Source: Sinorhizobium chiapasense (GTDB taxonomy: Bacteria > Pseudomonadota > Alphaproteobacteria > Rhizobiales > Rhizobiaceae). Taken from it: 64,000 nt of DNA. This document shows positions 8,956-18,200 of this stretch, piece by piece. The translations under genes were made by a program, and so were the position numbers. Positions within the stretch are counted from its first letter, which is position 1; every line of letters begins with the position of its first letter. The notes beneath the pieces were generated by a model that was given only the letters and a program-made list of their open reading frames with translations, was not told where the DNA came from and did not search any database. The stretch lies in the NCBI RefSeq assembly GCF_036488675.1, contig NZ_CP133148.1:434001-498000 (forward strand), read 5' to 3'.

Positions 8956-9669
8956 TTAGCGATGTGACGAGCTTTCTCCGGCTCGATCTCCGGTGCCGCG
9001 AGCACGAACTCCGCCGCGTCGGATCCGAAGAGCCTCAACACTGAAGGAAACCAGGTCCTCGGGCGCAGTGAGCGAGCGCCTCAAATGGAAGTTCTTGAAA
9101 GCTTTCGGCTCCCAGAGCGCCGCAGTTGACGCGCAAAAGCATTCGGCGGCCCGAAGACTGTCCTGTTGACGAAACTCCTGTGCACGGACGCCCGTTTCGA
9201 CAAATTCCGCGACGCTGTCCTTCACGCGCTTTGCGTGTGCCTCGAAGGCCGGCCAGCGCTCATCGTCGGCGACCGTGAGTAGTTCAAAGAGCTTTTCTTC
9301 CTCCCGCATGAGCGCAAGAACTCGTCGGTGCAGCTCCAGGATGAACATTCGGAGACTTTCTGCACTCGTAAGCCTTCCGTAGTTGGGTGGCATGACGGGA
9401 AAATTGTCTTCGAGCACTCGCGCAACAAGCTCGTCGTAAAGCGCCGATTTGGATGGGAAGAACCTGTAGACATTTGCTGGCGACATCTTCAGGTAGCTCG
9501 CGATGTCGCAGACGTTCGTCTTCCCGGATCCATAGAGCGCGCACAAAGTCTCTGCCGCACCGAGAATGCGGGCAACGTTCGTTCCCCGGCTCTCCTGTCG
9601 TCTTGTTCGGCGATTGGTCACATCCGAGCGGCAATGATGACTATCAAGCATCGGGTCCTCCACGCTCAT
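8956..9669 (-). CDS. TetR family regulator within the catabolic operon
   Basis: 237 residues. The HTH reads TNVCDIASYLKMSPANVYRFF, near-identical in style to the regulator at 2481-3101. It begins inside the 3' end of the molybdoenzyme small-subunit gene (26-nt overlap; an internal ATG at 9651 also overlaps), so it is co-transcribed with the operon it probably senses. Seven residues in, MLDSHHCRSD is an alternative start. The C-terminal domain has no recognisable ligand signature. A local repressor made from its own operon would give autoregulation if it binds the 13.6-kb promoter, but that promoter carries boxes shared with two other TetR genes, so its real target is uncertain. Confidence 0.8.
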   Translation of the reverse strand: MSVEDPMLDSHHCRSDVTNRRTRRQESRGTNVARILGAAETLCALYGSGKTNVCDIASYLKMSPANVYRFFPSKSALYDELVARVLEDNFPVMPPNYGRLTSAESLRMFILELHRRVLALMREEEKLFELLTVADDERWPAFEAHAKRVKDSVAEFVETGVRAQEFRQQDSLRAAECFCASTAALWEPKAFKNFHLRRSLTAPEDLVSFSVEALRIRRGGVRARGTGDRAGESSSHR

Positions 9670-10519
9670 CTGCGGCGTCGTGGCAGGCCAATCGCAATTC
9701 GCCCAGATAGATGCTCTCGCTTAGGACACAGTCGCGCCAGACGCTGCCATTTGCGTGGGTTACTTCGACGCGATATGTGCTTCCGTCACCCGGCAAGCCA
9801 TCGAAGGCAAAATCGCCGAAGTCGTTCGTCGTGGCTCTCGCGATACGCTCGCCTGCCTGGAAAAGGGTTACCTCCGCCCCTTGGACGCAATCGACCAACC
9901 CGGCAAGTTCTGCGCTGACGCTGCCACCGATAAAGCACGTCTCCCAGCGCTCCAGGCCTCGGTACCAAATGCGGGGTTTGGTCGCGAGGTTGGGCTTGAG
10001 CACCTTGAGACCTTCCGTCTCTGCTTTTTTCTCCATGACGGCGTCATCGAGTTTCACCGCCTCGAAAACGTCCGTCGGGCAGGACTGTTGACAGCGGGGC
10101 CGATCCCATCCCTGATCCAGCAGGTGAGCGTCGAAGAACCAAGTTTGTGGTACCTGCTGCTCCTCGTTCCAGACGATTGCGCCATACGGGCAGGAGCGGA
10201 CGATGTCCTTGCGGCCACGCGACTTCACCGGATCGATGATGACGATGCCATCGTCGCGTTTGCGAATGGCGTCGCCGGCACGGCGCATGCAGGGCGCGTC
10301 ATCGCAGTGATTGCACATCACCGGCAAGTAGGTGGTCTCCACCATGGGGGCGCTGCCCTGCGTACGCCGCAGGATGCGGATGGGGCTATCGCCGACCGCA
10401 GGGGCCGGCGCCGAGTAGCCCGCGAACTCGTTTCCGACATGCTCATCCCGGTTCGCGATGACGCAATTGTAGCAGTTCACGCAGCTTCCAACGTTGATGA
10501 TCAGGTTCCATTTGCTCAC
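9644..10519 (-). CDS. Iron-sulphur small subunit of a transhydroxylase-type molybdoenzyme
   Basis: 291 residues from a GTG at 10519 with a strong TAGGAGG site, 9 nt after the large-subunit stop. Cys motifs for several [4Fe-4S] clusters: CVNCYNC near the N-terminus, then CNHCDDAPC, a single SCPYG and CQQSCP. From about residue 200 there is a separate Ig-like/transthyretin-like beta domain (AELAGLVDCVQGAEVTLFQ onward). Ferredoxin-like clusters plus a C-terminal beta-barrel is the layout of AthS, the small subunit of pyrogallol-phloroglucinol transhydroxylase, and of RhS of resorcinol hydroxylase. No Tat or Sec signal is present, so it is cytoplasmic. Confidence 0.85.
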   Translation of the reverse strand: MSKWNLIINVGSCVNCYNCVIANRDEHVGNEFAGYSAPAPAVGDSPIRILRRTQGSAPMVETTYLPVMCNHCDDAPCMRRAGDAIRKRDDGIVIIDPVKSRGRKDIVRSCPYGAIVWNEEQQVPQTWFFDAHLLDQGWDRPRCQQSCPTDVFEAVKLDDAVMEKKAETEGLKVLKPNLATKPRIWYRGLERWETCFIGGSVSAELAGLVDCVQGAEVTLFQAGERIARATTNDFGDFAFDGLPGDGSTYRVEVTHANGSVWRDCVLSESIYLGELRLACHDAADERGGPDA

Positions 10520-10528
10520 GGTTTCCTC

Positions 10529-13500
10529 CTACGCTGCGCGATTCATCCTGAACGCCTCGGCGTTCCGCCACTTCTCGACTTGCACAAGGCAGGAATTGGG
10601 AGCCATGCTGCTGGTTCCGCGGGTCTGCGGTCTGTCCGGGGTAAGGATGTTCAAGCAGCCGCCGACCTCGACGGTCTCCCCAGCAACGTCGATGAGCTGG
10701 AACTCGGCGCTGGCCTCATAGGACTTGACGACGCCTGGGGTCACTAGAGGCGAAATGTCGGCGGCGCAGATCACGGCGCCGCGATCGTTGAAGATTTTCA
10801 CGAGGTCACGATGGCCAATGCCCCGGGCGGCGGCATCGGCCGGGTTGAGCCGCAGCAACCAGAAGCGATGGCCGGCAACCAAGGCGCGGTGGTCCTCCAC
10901 CTGATTGACCGCACTGTTCTTGCCATCCATGCTAGTGTGAAAGCTGTAGCGGCTATGAGCGGCGATCATCTGCAGCGGATAGCGCTCGGCCAGCTCGGCG
11001 TTGCGCAGTCCTTCCCAGGAGGGAATGTAGCGGTTGACCGGTGGGCGGTCCGGATTGTCCGCCGTGTTGCGCTTCAATATCTCGGGCACGAATTCCAGTT
11101 TGCCGCTCGGCGTTTGCAGGCCCATGCCGAACGCTTCGGCGTACTGGGATGGCATCGGAGCCGGTTCCGGCAGATCCTTGCGCCTGCCCTCGGCAAACCA
11201 GCGCATGTCGACGGGTTGTCTGAGTTCCGATTTTTCGGGCGGTACGACGTAGTAGCCCTTGCGGCAGAATTTCTTCCAGGGAATTTCGCCGGGCAGATCT
11301 GACGAATCGAACACCCGCTTGACCCAGTCGAGCTCGCTGCAGCCCTCGGTAAAGACCGCACCGAGACCCAGCCGGGTCAGGATGGCGGTAAATATGTCGT
11401 AGTCTGACTTCGACTCGCCCAGGGGCTCAATGCATTTATGCTGGAGGGTGATGACGCGATGGTTGACGACGTTGACGCCGTGATGGGCGTAGCCTCCGGA
11501 ATTCGCCCATTCGCCGATGTCCCAGCGTTCCAGCGAGGTGCAGGCCGGCAGGATGATATCGGCAAACTGCGCCTCGCCCTCCATCCAGATGGACTGGTTG
11601 ACCACGCACTCGATGCTCTCGTGCCGGTAGGCGTCCACCCAGCGCCCCGAGCGGGTCACTGTGCTCAGAGACGATCCGCCGTAGCGGTAGATCATGTGAA
11701 TCGGCGAGTACCCCGGCATAGGATAGCTGAAAGGCGCGAACTGAGCCTCCTGAGCCATGCCGTCCCAGAGATAGCCGGTAGCGTGACCGTCGATGATAGC
11801 ATCGGGCAGTTGCTGGCGCGGCACCATCTGCTTGACGGGATTCATCGTCAGGATGTGCGGCATGCGCTGATAGTTGTTGAGCGCATTGCCGGTCCACGCC
11901 AGGTCGCCGGAAATTCCTCCGTCGGCATAGCCCGGAAAATAGAAATGCAGGTCGTGCGGGACGCCGATCTGGAGACCGCCGAAGTTGACGCCCGGCTTGC
12001 CCCAGCCCTGCATCGCCAGCATCATGATCATGCAGCGGGCCCACTGAGCCCCGGTCGCGCCGCGACCTGCACCGCCGAATCCAGCGCCTGTCATTCCGAC
12101 AGCCAGGTAGACCTTCTTGCAACCCCACTTGCGGGCCAAGGCGCGCACGTCTTTGGCAGGGATGCCGGTCTCGACCTCCTGCCATTCGGGCGTCTTGGGG
12201 ACGCCATCGGTTTCGCCCAGCAGGTACGCCTTCCATTCATCGAAGCCGGTGGTGCGGGTGGCGACGTACTCCTCGTCATAAAGGCTTTCCGTGACCCAGA
12301 CATACATGATCGCCTGTGCCAGGGCCGCGTCGGTCTGCGGCCGGACGGGCAACCAGCGTCCACCCAGCAACTGTGCTGTTGGATTGCAATGCGGATCGAT
12401 ATGCACGAACTCGATGCCGAGTTCCTTGGCCCAAAGACGGCGCGCCGTGCCCTCGAACCCCGCATAGGCTCCATTGGTGCTTTCGGGATCGCAGGACCAG
12501 AAGACGATCATCTCGGCTTCCTTGAGGCAATCCTCCACCCCGCCGTAGCCCGCAGGCACGCCGACACGCATTGAATTGCCGAAATGGTGCATGGCACCCC
12601 AGTACCAGCCTTCCCAACTGTCCGGATTGGCCGCGACCCGGGTGAAGCCGATCAGGTTGGCGAACCGCATCAGCGAGCTCAGGTAGTAGCCCACGTTTCC
12701 CCACTGATGATGGGACGACATGGGGAATGTGATCGAACCGGGTCCGTGGACGCGCTTCTGCCGATTGATCTCCTTGGCGACGATGTCCAGCGCCTCGTCC
12801 CAGTTGATCCGCACGTAGCCGGATTTTCCGCGGTTCTGTGGGTTGCGTTCGCCGTCGGGATCGAAGTCCACCCGCTTCATCGGGTAAAGGATTCGCTTGT
12901 CCGAATAGACCAGCGATTTCATTGTCAAAGCGTGGGGGGCAACCAGCGCGCGGCGCGGCGGGCTGAACTTGCGCCCACGGGCTTCGATCACCCAGGTGGA
13001 CGGGTCGCTGCCGTCGAACTCGACGGGAGTAACGCGCAGGATCCGGCCGTCCTTGACGTGAACGAACAGGGGTCCGCCGTTGGTGCAGGTGGTATAACGG
13101 CGGCTGCCGTCGGGCATCGGCGTTCCCATGGACAAGCCTGCAGTTTCGCTCATGTTGAGGGTCTGCGTGAACCAGACGACCAGATCGTCCGGTCCCGTCG
13201 TCACGACCTTGAAGTTCTTGGCCGCATGGATGATTTCCAACTGATCGCGATTGGGCATCAGGAGCTTCAAAGCCGTCGCTGCGTCCTTGAAGGACATGGC
13301 CACTTCGGCCTCGGCCGGCGAACCCGCACGGGAGCGGAATCTGCCGTCTCGGATTTCCAGAATGCGGCCGAGGCTACCGTCCTGCAGACCAATCCATGCC
13401 ACAACATCGCGCTGCTTTAGCCGTTCAGCGAACGCGGGACGGCCGGAAGCGGTGTGATTGAGTACCTTGGGCAGGGCAAACAAGATGGCTCTGAGAACCT

Positions 13501-13531
13501 GCCGGCTCATCTTCGGTTTGATGGCTAACAT
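10529..13531 (-). CDS. Molybdopterin oxidoreductase, pyrogallol transhydroxylase/resorcinol hydroxylase type, with N-terminal SCP2-like domain
   Basis: 1000 residues. Residues about 135-1000 are a DMSO-reductase-family catalytic subunit without an N-terminal [4Fe-4S] motif, as in AthL. The sequence around residues 274-306 (SSHHQWGNVGYY, then NPDSWEGW) places His274, Asp304, Ser305 and Trp306 with the spacing I recall for His144, Asp174, Ser175 (Mo ligand) and Trp176 of Pelobacter AthL, so phenol ring hydroxylation or transhydroxylation chemistry is likely. Residues about 45-130 (AWIGLQDGSLGRILEIRDGR to DDLVVWFTQTL) look like an SCP2 sterol-carrier domain, extra to AthL. ATG 13531 has only a weak GGTGAG; an in-frame ORF with a far better ribosome site sits just upstream, separated by one TGA. 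Confidence 0.85.
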   Translation of the reverse strand: MLAIKPKMSRQVLRAILFALPKVLNHTASGRPAFAERLKQRDVVAWIGLQDGSLGRILEIRDGRFRSRAGSPAEAEVAMSFKDAATALKLLMPNRDQLEIIHAAKNFKVVTTGPDDLVVWFTQTLNMSETAGLSMGTPMPDGSRRYTTCTNGGPLFVHVKDGRILRVTPVEFDGSDPSTWVIEARGRKFSPPRRALVAPHALTMKSLVYSDKRILYPMKRVDFDPDGERNPQNRGKSGYVRINWDEALDIVAKEINRQKRVHGPGSITFPMSSHHQWGNVGYYLSSLMRFANLIGFTRVAANPDSWEGWYWGAMHHFGNSMRVGVPAGYGGVEDCLKEAEMIVFWSCDPESTNGAYAGFEGTARRLWAKELGIEFVHIDPHCNPTAQLLGGRWLPVRPQTDAALAQAIMYVWVTESLYDEEYVATRTTGFDEWKAYLLGETDGVPKTPEWQEVETGIPAKDVRALARKWGCKKVYLAVGMTGAGFGGAGRGATGAQWARCMIMMLAMQGWGKPGVNFGGLQIGVPHDLHFYFPGYADGGISGDLAWTGNALNNYQRMPHILTMNPVKQMVPRQQLPDAIIDGHATGYLWDGMAQEAQFAPFSYPMPGYSPIHMIYRYGGSSLSTVTRSGRWVDAYRHESIECVVNQSIWMEGEAQFADIILPACTSLERWDIGEWANSGGYAHHGVNVVNHRVITLQHKCIEPLGESKSDYDIFTAILTRLGLGAVFTEGCSELDWVKRVFDSSDLPGEIPWKKFCRKGYYVVPPEKSELRQPVDMRWFAEGRRKDLPEPAPMPSQYAEAFGMGLQTPSGKLEFVPEILKRNTADNPDRPPVNRYIPSWEGLRNAELAERYPLQMIAAHSRYSFHTSMDGKNSAVNQVEDHRALVAGHRFWLLRLNPADAAARGIGHRDLVKIFNDRGAVICAADISPLVTPGVVKSYEASAEFQLIDVAGETVEVGGCLNILTPDRPQTRGTSSMAPNSCLVQVEKWRNAEAFRMNRAA

Positions 13532-13540
13532 GGCGCGCGC

Positions 13541-13606
13541 TCACCAGGTCCGCGTGCGCAGAAATTCCGGTCCCGTCGCGACTGCACGCGCGGCTTGCAG
13601 TTTCAT
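13541..13606 (-). CDS. 21-codon leader ORF in frame with the molybdoenzyme large subunit
   Basis: Starts at ATG 13606 with GGGAGGAG 6 nt upstream, the best ribosome site of the operon. It encodes MKLQAARAVATGPEFLRTRTW and then a TGA (13543-13541), 9 nt before the large-subunit ATG and in the same frame. It may be a leader peptide coupling translation, or the true N-terminus of the enzyme cut by a single nonsense change. It has no signal-peptide features. Confidence 0.45.
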   Translation of the reverse strand: MKLQAARAVATGPEFLRTRTW

Positions 13607-13633
13607 AGGCGTCTCCTCCCTATCGGCCATAAA

Positions 13634-13665
13634 TGACTATTAAGTCATAATGACGTTATAGTCAA
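13634..13665 (-). promoter_or_regulatory. Promoter with tandem 14-bp operator boxes (molybdoenzyme operon)
   Basis: On the minus strand, -35 TTGACT (13665-13660), 17-bp spacer, -10 TAATAG (13642-13637). Two boxes cover these elements: TGACTATTAAGTCA (13634-13647) and TGACGTTATAGTCA (13651-13664), both YGAC-N6-GTCR with starts 17 bp apart. The first box is identical to one at 22315-22328. The same layout occurs at 22.56 and 24.03 kb next to two paralogous TetR genes. Confidence 0.7.
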
Positions 13666-13961
13666 CAACGCGATGTTCGGCTTTTCCGCAGATTTGAACG
13701 TCGCTGTTCAAACCCTCGAAACGATGTCCTCGGGAGAGGTGGAGGGCTGCGCACGATGCGGTGGCGCATTCGACTAAGGAGCATCCGGCCTCTCGCCGAC
13801 AAACGACGAGGCTATCGGGTCGTTCAAACGACTCTGGCGCCGTAAGGGGCCGCGGCTGCGAACAGGCTAGTCGGCTCCCATTGCTTTGCGCTTTTTGGCT
13901 TTGGGAGGTGGCGTGCTTCGCCACCTCCTGGGCTGCGTTCGACTGGGCAGCGGCCCTGCAT
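13666..13961. other. Upstream spacer of the molybdoenzyme operon with a perfect hairpin
   Basis: No gene seen. GGAGGTGGCG (13904-13913) and CGCCACCTCC (13919-13928) form a perfect 10-bp stem with a 5-nt loop, placed 34 nt after the stop of the lipoprotein hydrolase gene (minus strand). It may end the efflux operon, although no U-tract follows. A 94-codon minus frame covers the region but has shadow-like composition. Confidence 0.5.
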
Positions 13962-15260
13962 TCAGTACGAGATCTGCCCGTCCACGATCTCCCCGGTCGA
14001 GGGGGAAAGCTCGCGCTTCAACACTTCGCGAGCTTCGCCGCTGATGACCGATGCCGGCCCCGCAACGGCCACGCGCGCGGCCGACCCGGCGAAATTGGCA
14101 GCCGCCACTCCTGCACGATCCGCGAACGTGGCATCGCCTCCCGAAAGCGATTGACCGGCCAGGCGCCGGCCGAGCAGACGTACGATCTCGGGGCTGTCGG
14201 CGAAGGCATTATGGCCAAGCGGATCGTTCGAGGCGATGGCGCTCGTGTCGATGACGGAAACGCCAAGTTCCTCGAGCGCGGCGGCATAGGGTCTGAGATC
14301 TGCCCCTCCGATTCGTTCAACTCCGCCCGACAGCCACCGAGAAGCCCCAAGCGCCTTGTCCCGCGTCGATGTCACGATCGCGAAATGCGGCCGTTTGGCT
14401 CCCATCTCTAGGAATTGGCGACGAAACACATCGATATCGATGTCCGGCGACGCAAGCACGACGTTCTTGATTTTGGCCGGGATTGCCTTTTCGCGCATGG
14501 CAACGCCGCGGAGCGCCTCGGCGGCGAGCCAGGTACCCATCGAATGCGCAAGGATCGTCACGTCATCGACGTCGGGGCTCCTTGTCGCCTGAAGGATCAG
14601 GTCCTCTAGTGCCCGCCGCGAGTAGTTTGCGCTTTCCTTATCGTAGAGATAGTCGAAGACGCGCGCCCGTGATGGCCAGGCGAAGAGAATCGGCGCCGCA
14701 TCAGTGCCCGAGTCGTGAACGATCTGGGCGAAGCGGAAGACGGCGTCTGCATAGGTGTTGTTAAAGCCGTGCACGAAGATGAGCACCTGGCGCTTGGCGT
14801 TCCGGTTCTTGCGGAACCACTTGAGAGCCTGCCCTTCCGAAGCGACCTTGCCAACGTCAAGGACCGCGAATTCCTTTTCAGGATTGGGCGGTACGCGCGA
14901 GGGCCATTGCACCTCGCCGATCTTGCGGTTTCGATCCGGAGGAATGGAGACGGTGACGCTGTTGAGCGAGATCGCCGTTCCGCGCTCGCCCGAATAGAGT
15001 CGGCCGGGATCGTCCGACGGCTTGCGCGTCGTCGCCACCAGCATGTCGACCCGGTTCGCGTCAGTAGCGGCCACTGCTGGCGGTTGAAGGACGTTCTCCA
15101 CGCGAGTCGCGCAGCCGTTTAAGGCGACGGACAGGAGCAGTATCAGCGGGAGCACCCGTCGAGGCCCCGTCCGGTTTGTCGCCCGGACCGGCCGCGAGCG
15201 GCCGGTCCATTGTACAGCGAAAATGCTTCGCGGGCGGTCGAGAGAGATGGAGCCGCGCAT
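13962..15260 (-). CDS. Lipoprotein alpha/beta hydrolase (DUF900 type)
   Basis: 432 residues from ATG 15260, one base after the RND gene's TGA, so it is translationally coupled. The N-terminus carries a hydrophobic segment and lipobox (VALNGC), predicting a lipid-anchored periplasmic protein. The hydrolase core shows FVHGFNNTYADAVFR (oxyanion region) and LAHSMGTW with the nucleophilic Ser; Asp and His would lie in the C-terminal half. The family is DUF900, uncharacterised esterase/lipase-like proteins. Being the last gene of an RND efflux operon is unusual and suggests processing of the pump's substrate or of envelope lipid, which is inference. Confidence 0.8.
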   Translation of the reverse strand: MRGSISLDRPRSIFAVQWTGRSRPVRATNRTGPRRVLPLILLLSVALNGCATRVENVLQPPAVAATDANRVDMLVATTRKPSDDPGRLYSGERGTAISLNSVTVSIPPDRNRKIGEVQWPSRVPPNPEKEFAVLDVGKVASEGQALKWFRKNRNAKRQVLIFVHGFNNTYADAVFRFAQIVHDSGTDAAPILFAWPSRARVFDYLYDKESANYSRRALEDLILQATRSPDVDDVTILAHSMGTWLAAEALRGVAMREKAIPAKIKNVVLASPDIDIDVFRRQFLEMGAKRPHFAIVTSTRDKALGASRWLSGGVERIGGADLRPYAAALEELGVSVIDTSAIASNDPLGHNAFADSPEIVRLLGRRLAGQSLSGGDATFADRAGVAAANFAGSAARVAVAGPASVISGEAREVLKRELSPSTGEIVDGQISY

Positions 15261-15261
15261 C

Positions 15262-18200
15262 TCAGTGCTGCTCGACTTCGCGCGGAATGCGGAACCAGGC
15301 AACATAGAGCGCCGGAAGGAAGAGAAGCGTCAGGGCCGTTCCCACGACAATTCCGCCCATCATCGCGTAGGCCATTGGTCCCCAGAAGATCTCGTGTGAG
15401 ATCGGGATCAGCGCCAGGGTGGCGGCCGCGGCGGTCAGCATGATCGGCCGCATGCGATGTTCGGTCGCTTCGACGACCGCCTTCCATGGCGACATGCCCT
15501 CTGCGCGCAATTCCTCGATCTGCACGATCAGGATCACCGAGTTGCGGATGAGGATGCCGACGAGCGCGAGCACGCCGAGGAGCGCGACGAATCCGAGCGG
15601 GGCATTGCTCACAATGAGAGCCACGACGACGCCGATGAGGGCCAACGGAGCAACCGAGAAGACCAGGAACAGCCTGTGGAAGCTCTGAAGCTGGATCATC
15701 AGGAGCGTTGCCATGATGAGGAGCATGGCCGGCACCACCGTCGCAATGGGACCCTGCGACTTGGCGCTTTCCTCGACCGCACCGGCGACTTCGACGTGAT
15801 AGCCGACCGGCAACGTCTGCTCGAACGCCGCAACCTTGTCGGCCAGCGCCTTCACGATAGACGCCGGCTGCGTCGTATCGCTGATCCCAGCCTTGACGGT
15901 GATGGTCGGGAGCCTGTCGCGCCGCCAGATCGTCGGTTGTTCCACCTCATAGCGAAACCTTGCGACCGAGGACAATGGGACCGACTGGCCGCTGCTGGAT
16001 TGCAGTTGCAGGTCCAGCAGCGTGTCGATCGAACCGCGCTCGGTTTCTGCGGCGCGGCCGACCACATTGACCAGATAGATGTCGTCCCTGACCTGCGTTG
16101 CCGCGTCCCCTCGGACGACGGTGTTGAGCGCCATGGCGATGTCCTGGGATGAGACGCCGAGCTGCCGCGCCTTGTCCTGCAGCACGTCGAGCTTGACGAC
16201 GCGCGCTGGCTCATTCCAGTCAAAGGCGAGGTTCTTGAGGGAAGGATGGGTGCCGACGACAGACCCCAGTTTTTGCGCGAGATCGCGCACCGTCTGGAGG
16301 TCCTCGCCGGACACACGGTACTGAATCGGCTTGCCGACCGGCGGTCCGATTTCCAGAAGCTTCACATAGGCGTCAGTTCCGGGAAAAGTCTTCTGCAGAT
16401 ACGCTTCGACTTCCTGCTTCAGCTTGTCGCGAGCCTCGAGCCCTTTGGTGACGATGACGGTCTGCCCGAAGGCAACGTCAGCCGGCTGTACATCGAAGGA
16501 AAGGATGAAGCGCGGCGCGCCCCTTCCGACATATGTCGACCAATGCTCTACCGCAGGGTTGCCAGTCAGCACCTCACGCTCGAACTGACCCATCTGGCGG
16601 CTCGTTTCGGCAACCGAGCTGTTCTGCGGCAGATTCCAGTCGACGATGAGTTCCGGCCGGTCGGAACTCGGAAAGAACTGCTGTTGCACCATCGACAGGC
16701 CGGCGACCGATCCGGCGAAGAGCAGGACCGTCGCGATGATCGTCATCCAGCGCCAGCGCAGGCAGAATTGCAGCAGCCTTGAAAATGCCCTCGCGGACCA
16801 GCCCTTGTGTTCGGCATGCTTCTTCATCGTCTTGGGCAGCAAGGTCACGCCGAGCAGGGGCGTGAACAGCACGGCGACGATCCAGGACACGATGAGCGAT
16901 ACGGCGATGACGACGAAGAGAGAGAAGGTGAACTCGCCGGCGCTGCTCTTGTTGAACGCGACGGGGATGAAGCCCGCGACGGTCACGAGCGTGCCGGTCA
17001 GCATCGGGAAGGCCGTGGACGTGTAGACGTAAGTGGCGGCCTTCTTCAGGCTGTCACCCAATTCCAGCCGCGCCACCATCATCTCGACCGCGATCATCGC
17101 GTCGTCGACGAGAAGACCGAGAGCGATGATGAGCGCTCCGAGCGAGATACGCTGCAGCGAAATCCCTGTATAGAGCATGACCATAAAGGTGATGGCGAGA
17201 ACGAGCGGGATTGCGATCGCCACGACCAGGCCAGCCCTCAAACCCAGGCTGATGAAACTGATCACGAGCACGATCGCAACCGCCTCGAACAGGGCCTTTG
17301 TGAAGCCCCCGACGGCTTCGTGAACGACTTTCGGCTGGTCGGATACCTGTTCGACCGCGACGCCGACCGGAAGGTCCTGAACGATCCCGGCCATCGTCTC
17401 CTCGATCGCTTCGCCAAAGGCAAGCACGTTGCCGCCCGTCTTCATGCCAATCGCGAGCCCGATCGCCGGTTTTCCATTGAAGCGGAAAAGCGAGCTTGGC
17501 GGGTCGACATAGCCGCGGGTGATGTTGGCGACATCCGTTAGCGGAAAGAAGCGATCGTTTACCCTGAGATTGATGCCGCGCAACGTGTCTTCGGAGATGA
17601 AACGACCGCCGACGCGCAGCGCGATGCGCTCCGGTCCCGCCTCGACGAAGCCGGACTGTGTCACGGCGTTTTGCGCCTGCAGTGCGGAGACGATCGCGGC
17701 GCGGTCGATGCCGAGGGCGGCGATCTTGCGGGTGGAGAATTCGAGATAGATGGCCTCGTCCTGTGCACCGACGATGTCGACCTTACCCACGTCTCGAACC
17801 TTGAGGATCTGCGTTCGGGCGTCCTCCGCGAAATCGCGCAACTCCCTATGGCTGAGGCCGTCGCCCATAAACGCATAGATATTACCGTATACATCGCCGA
17901 ACTGGTCGTCGAAGAACGGCCCGATAACGCCCTGCGGAAACTCGTGCGTAATATCGTCAATCAGGTTGCGCACCCGCGACCAGGTGGGCTTCACATCCGC
18001 TGCGTTCGTCTCCGGCAGCAGGTCAACGAAGACGATGGTCTGACCGGCGGTGGTGATACTGCGGGTATGTTCGAGATTGTTGAGTTCCTGCAGCTTCTTT
18101 TCGATACGATCGGTGACCTGCTGCGTCACTTCCTGAGCGGAGGCGCCGGGCCACTGGGCCTGGATGACCATCGTTTTGATGGTGAAGGACGGATCTTCCT

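Noticed and set aside
13640..13924. 94-codon frame upstream of the molybdoenzyme promoter
   Set aside because: Runs through the promoter/operator and lacks a ribosome site.
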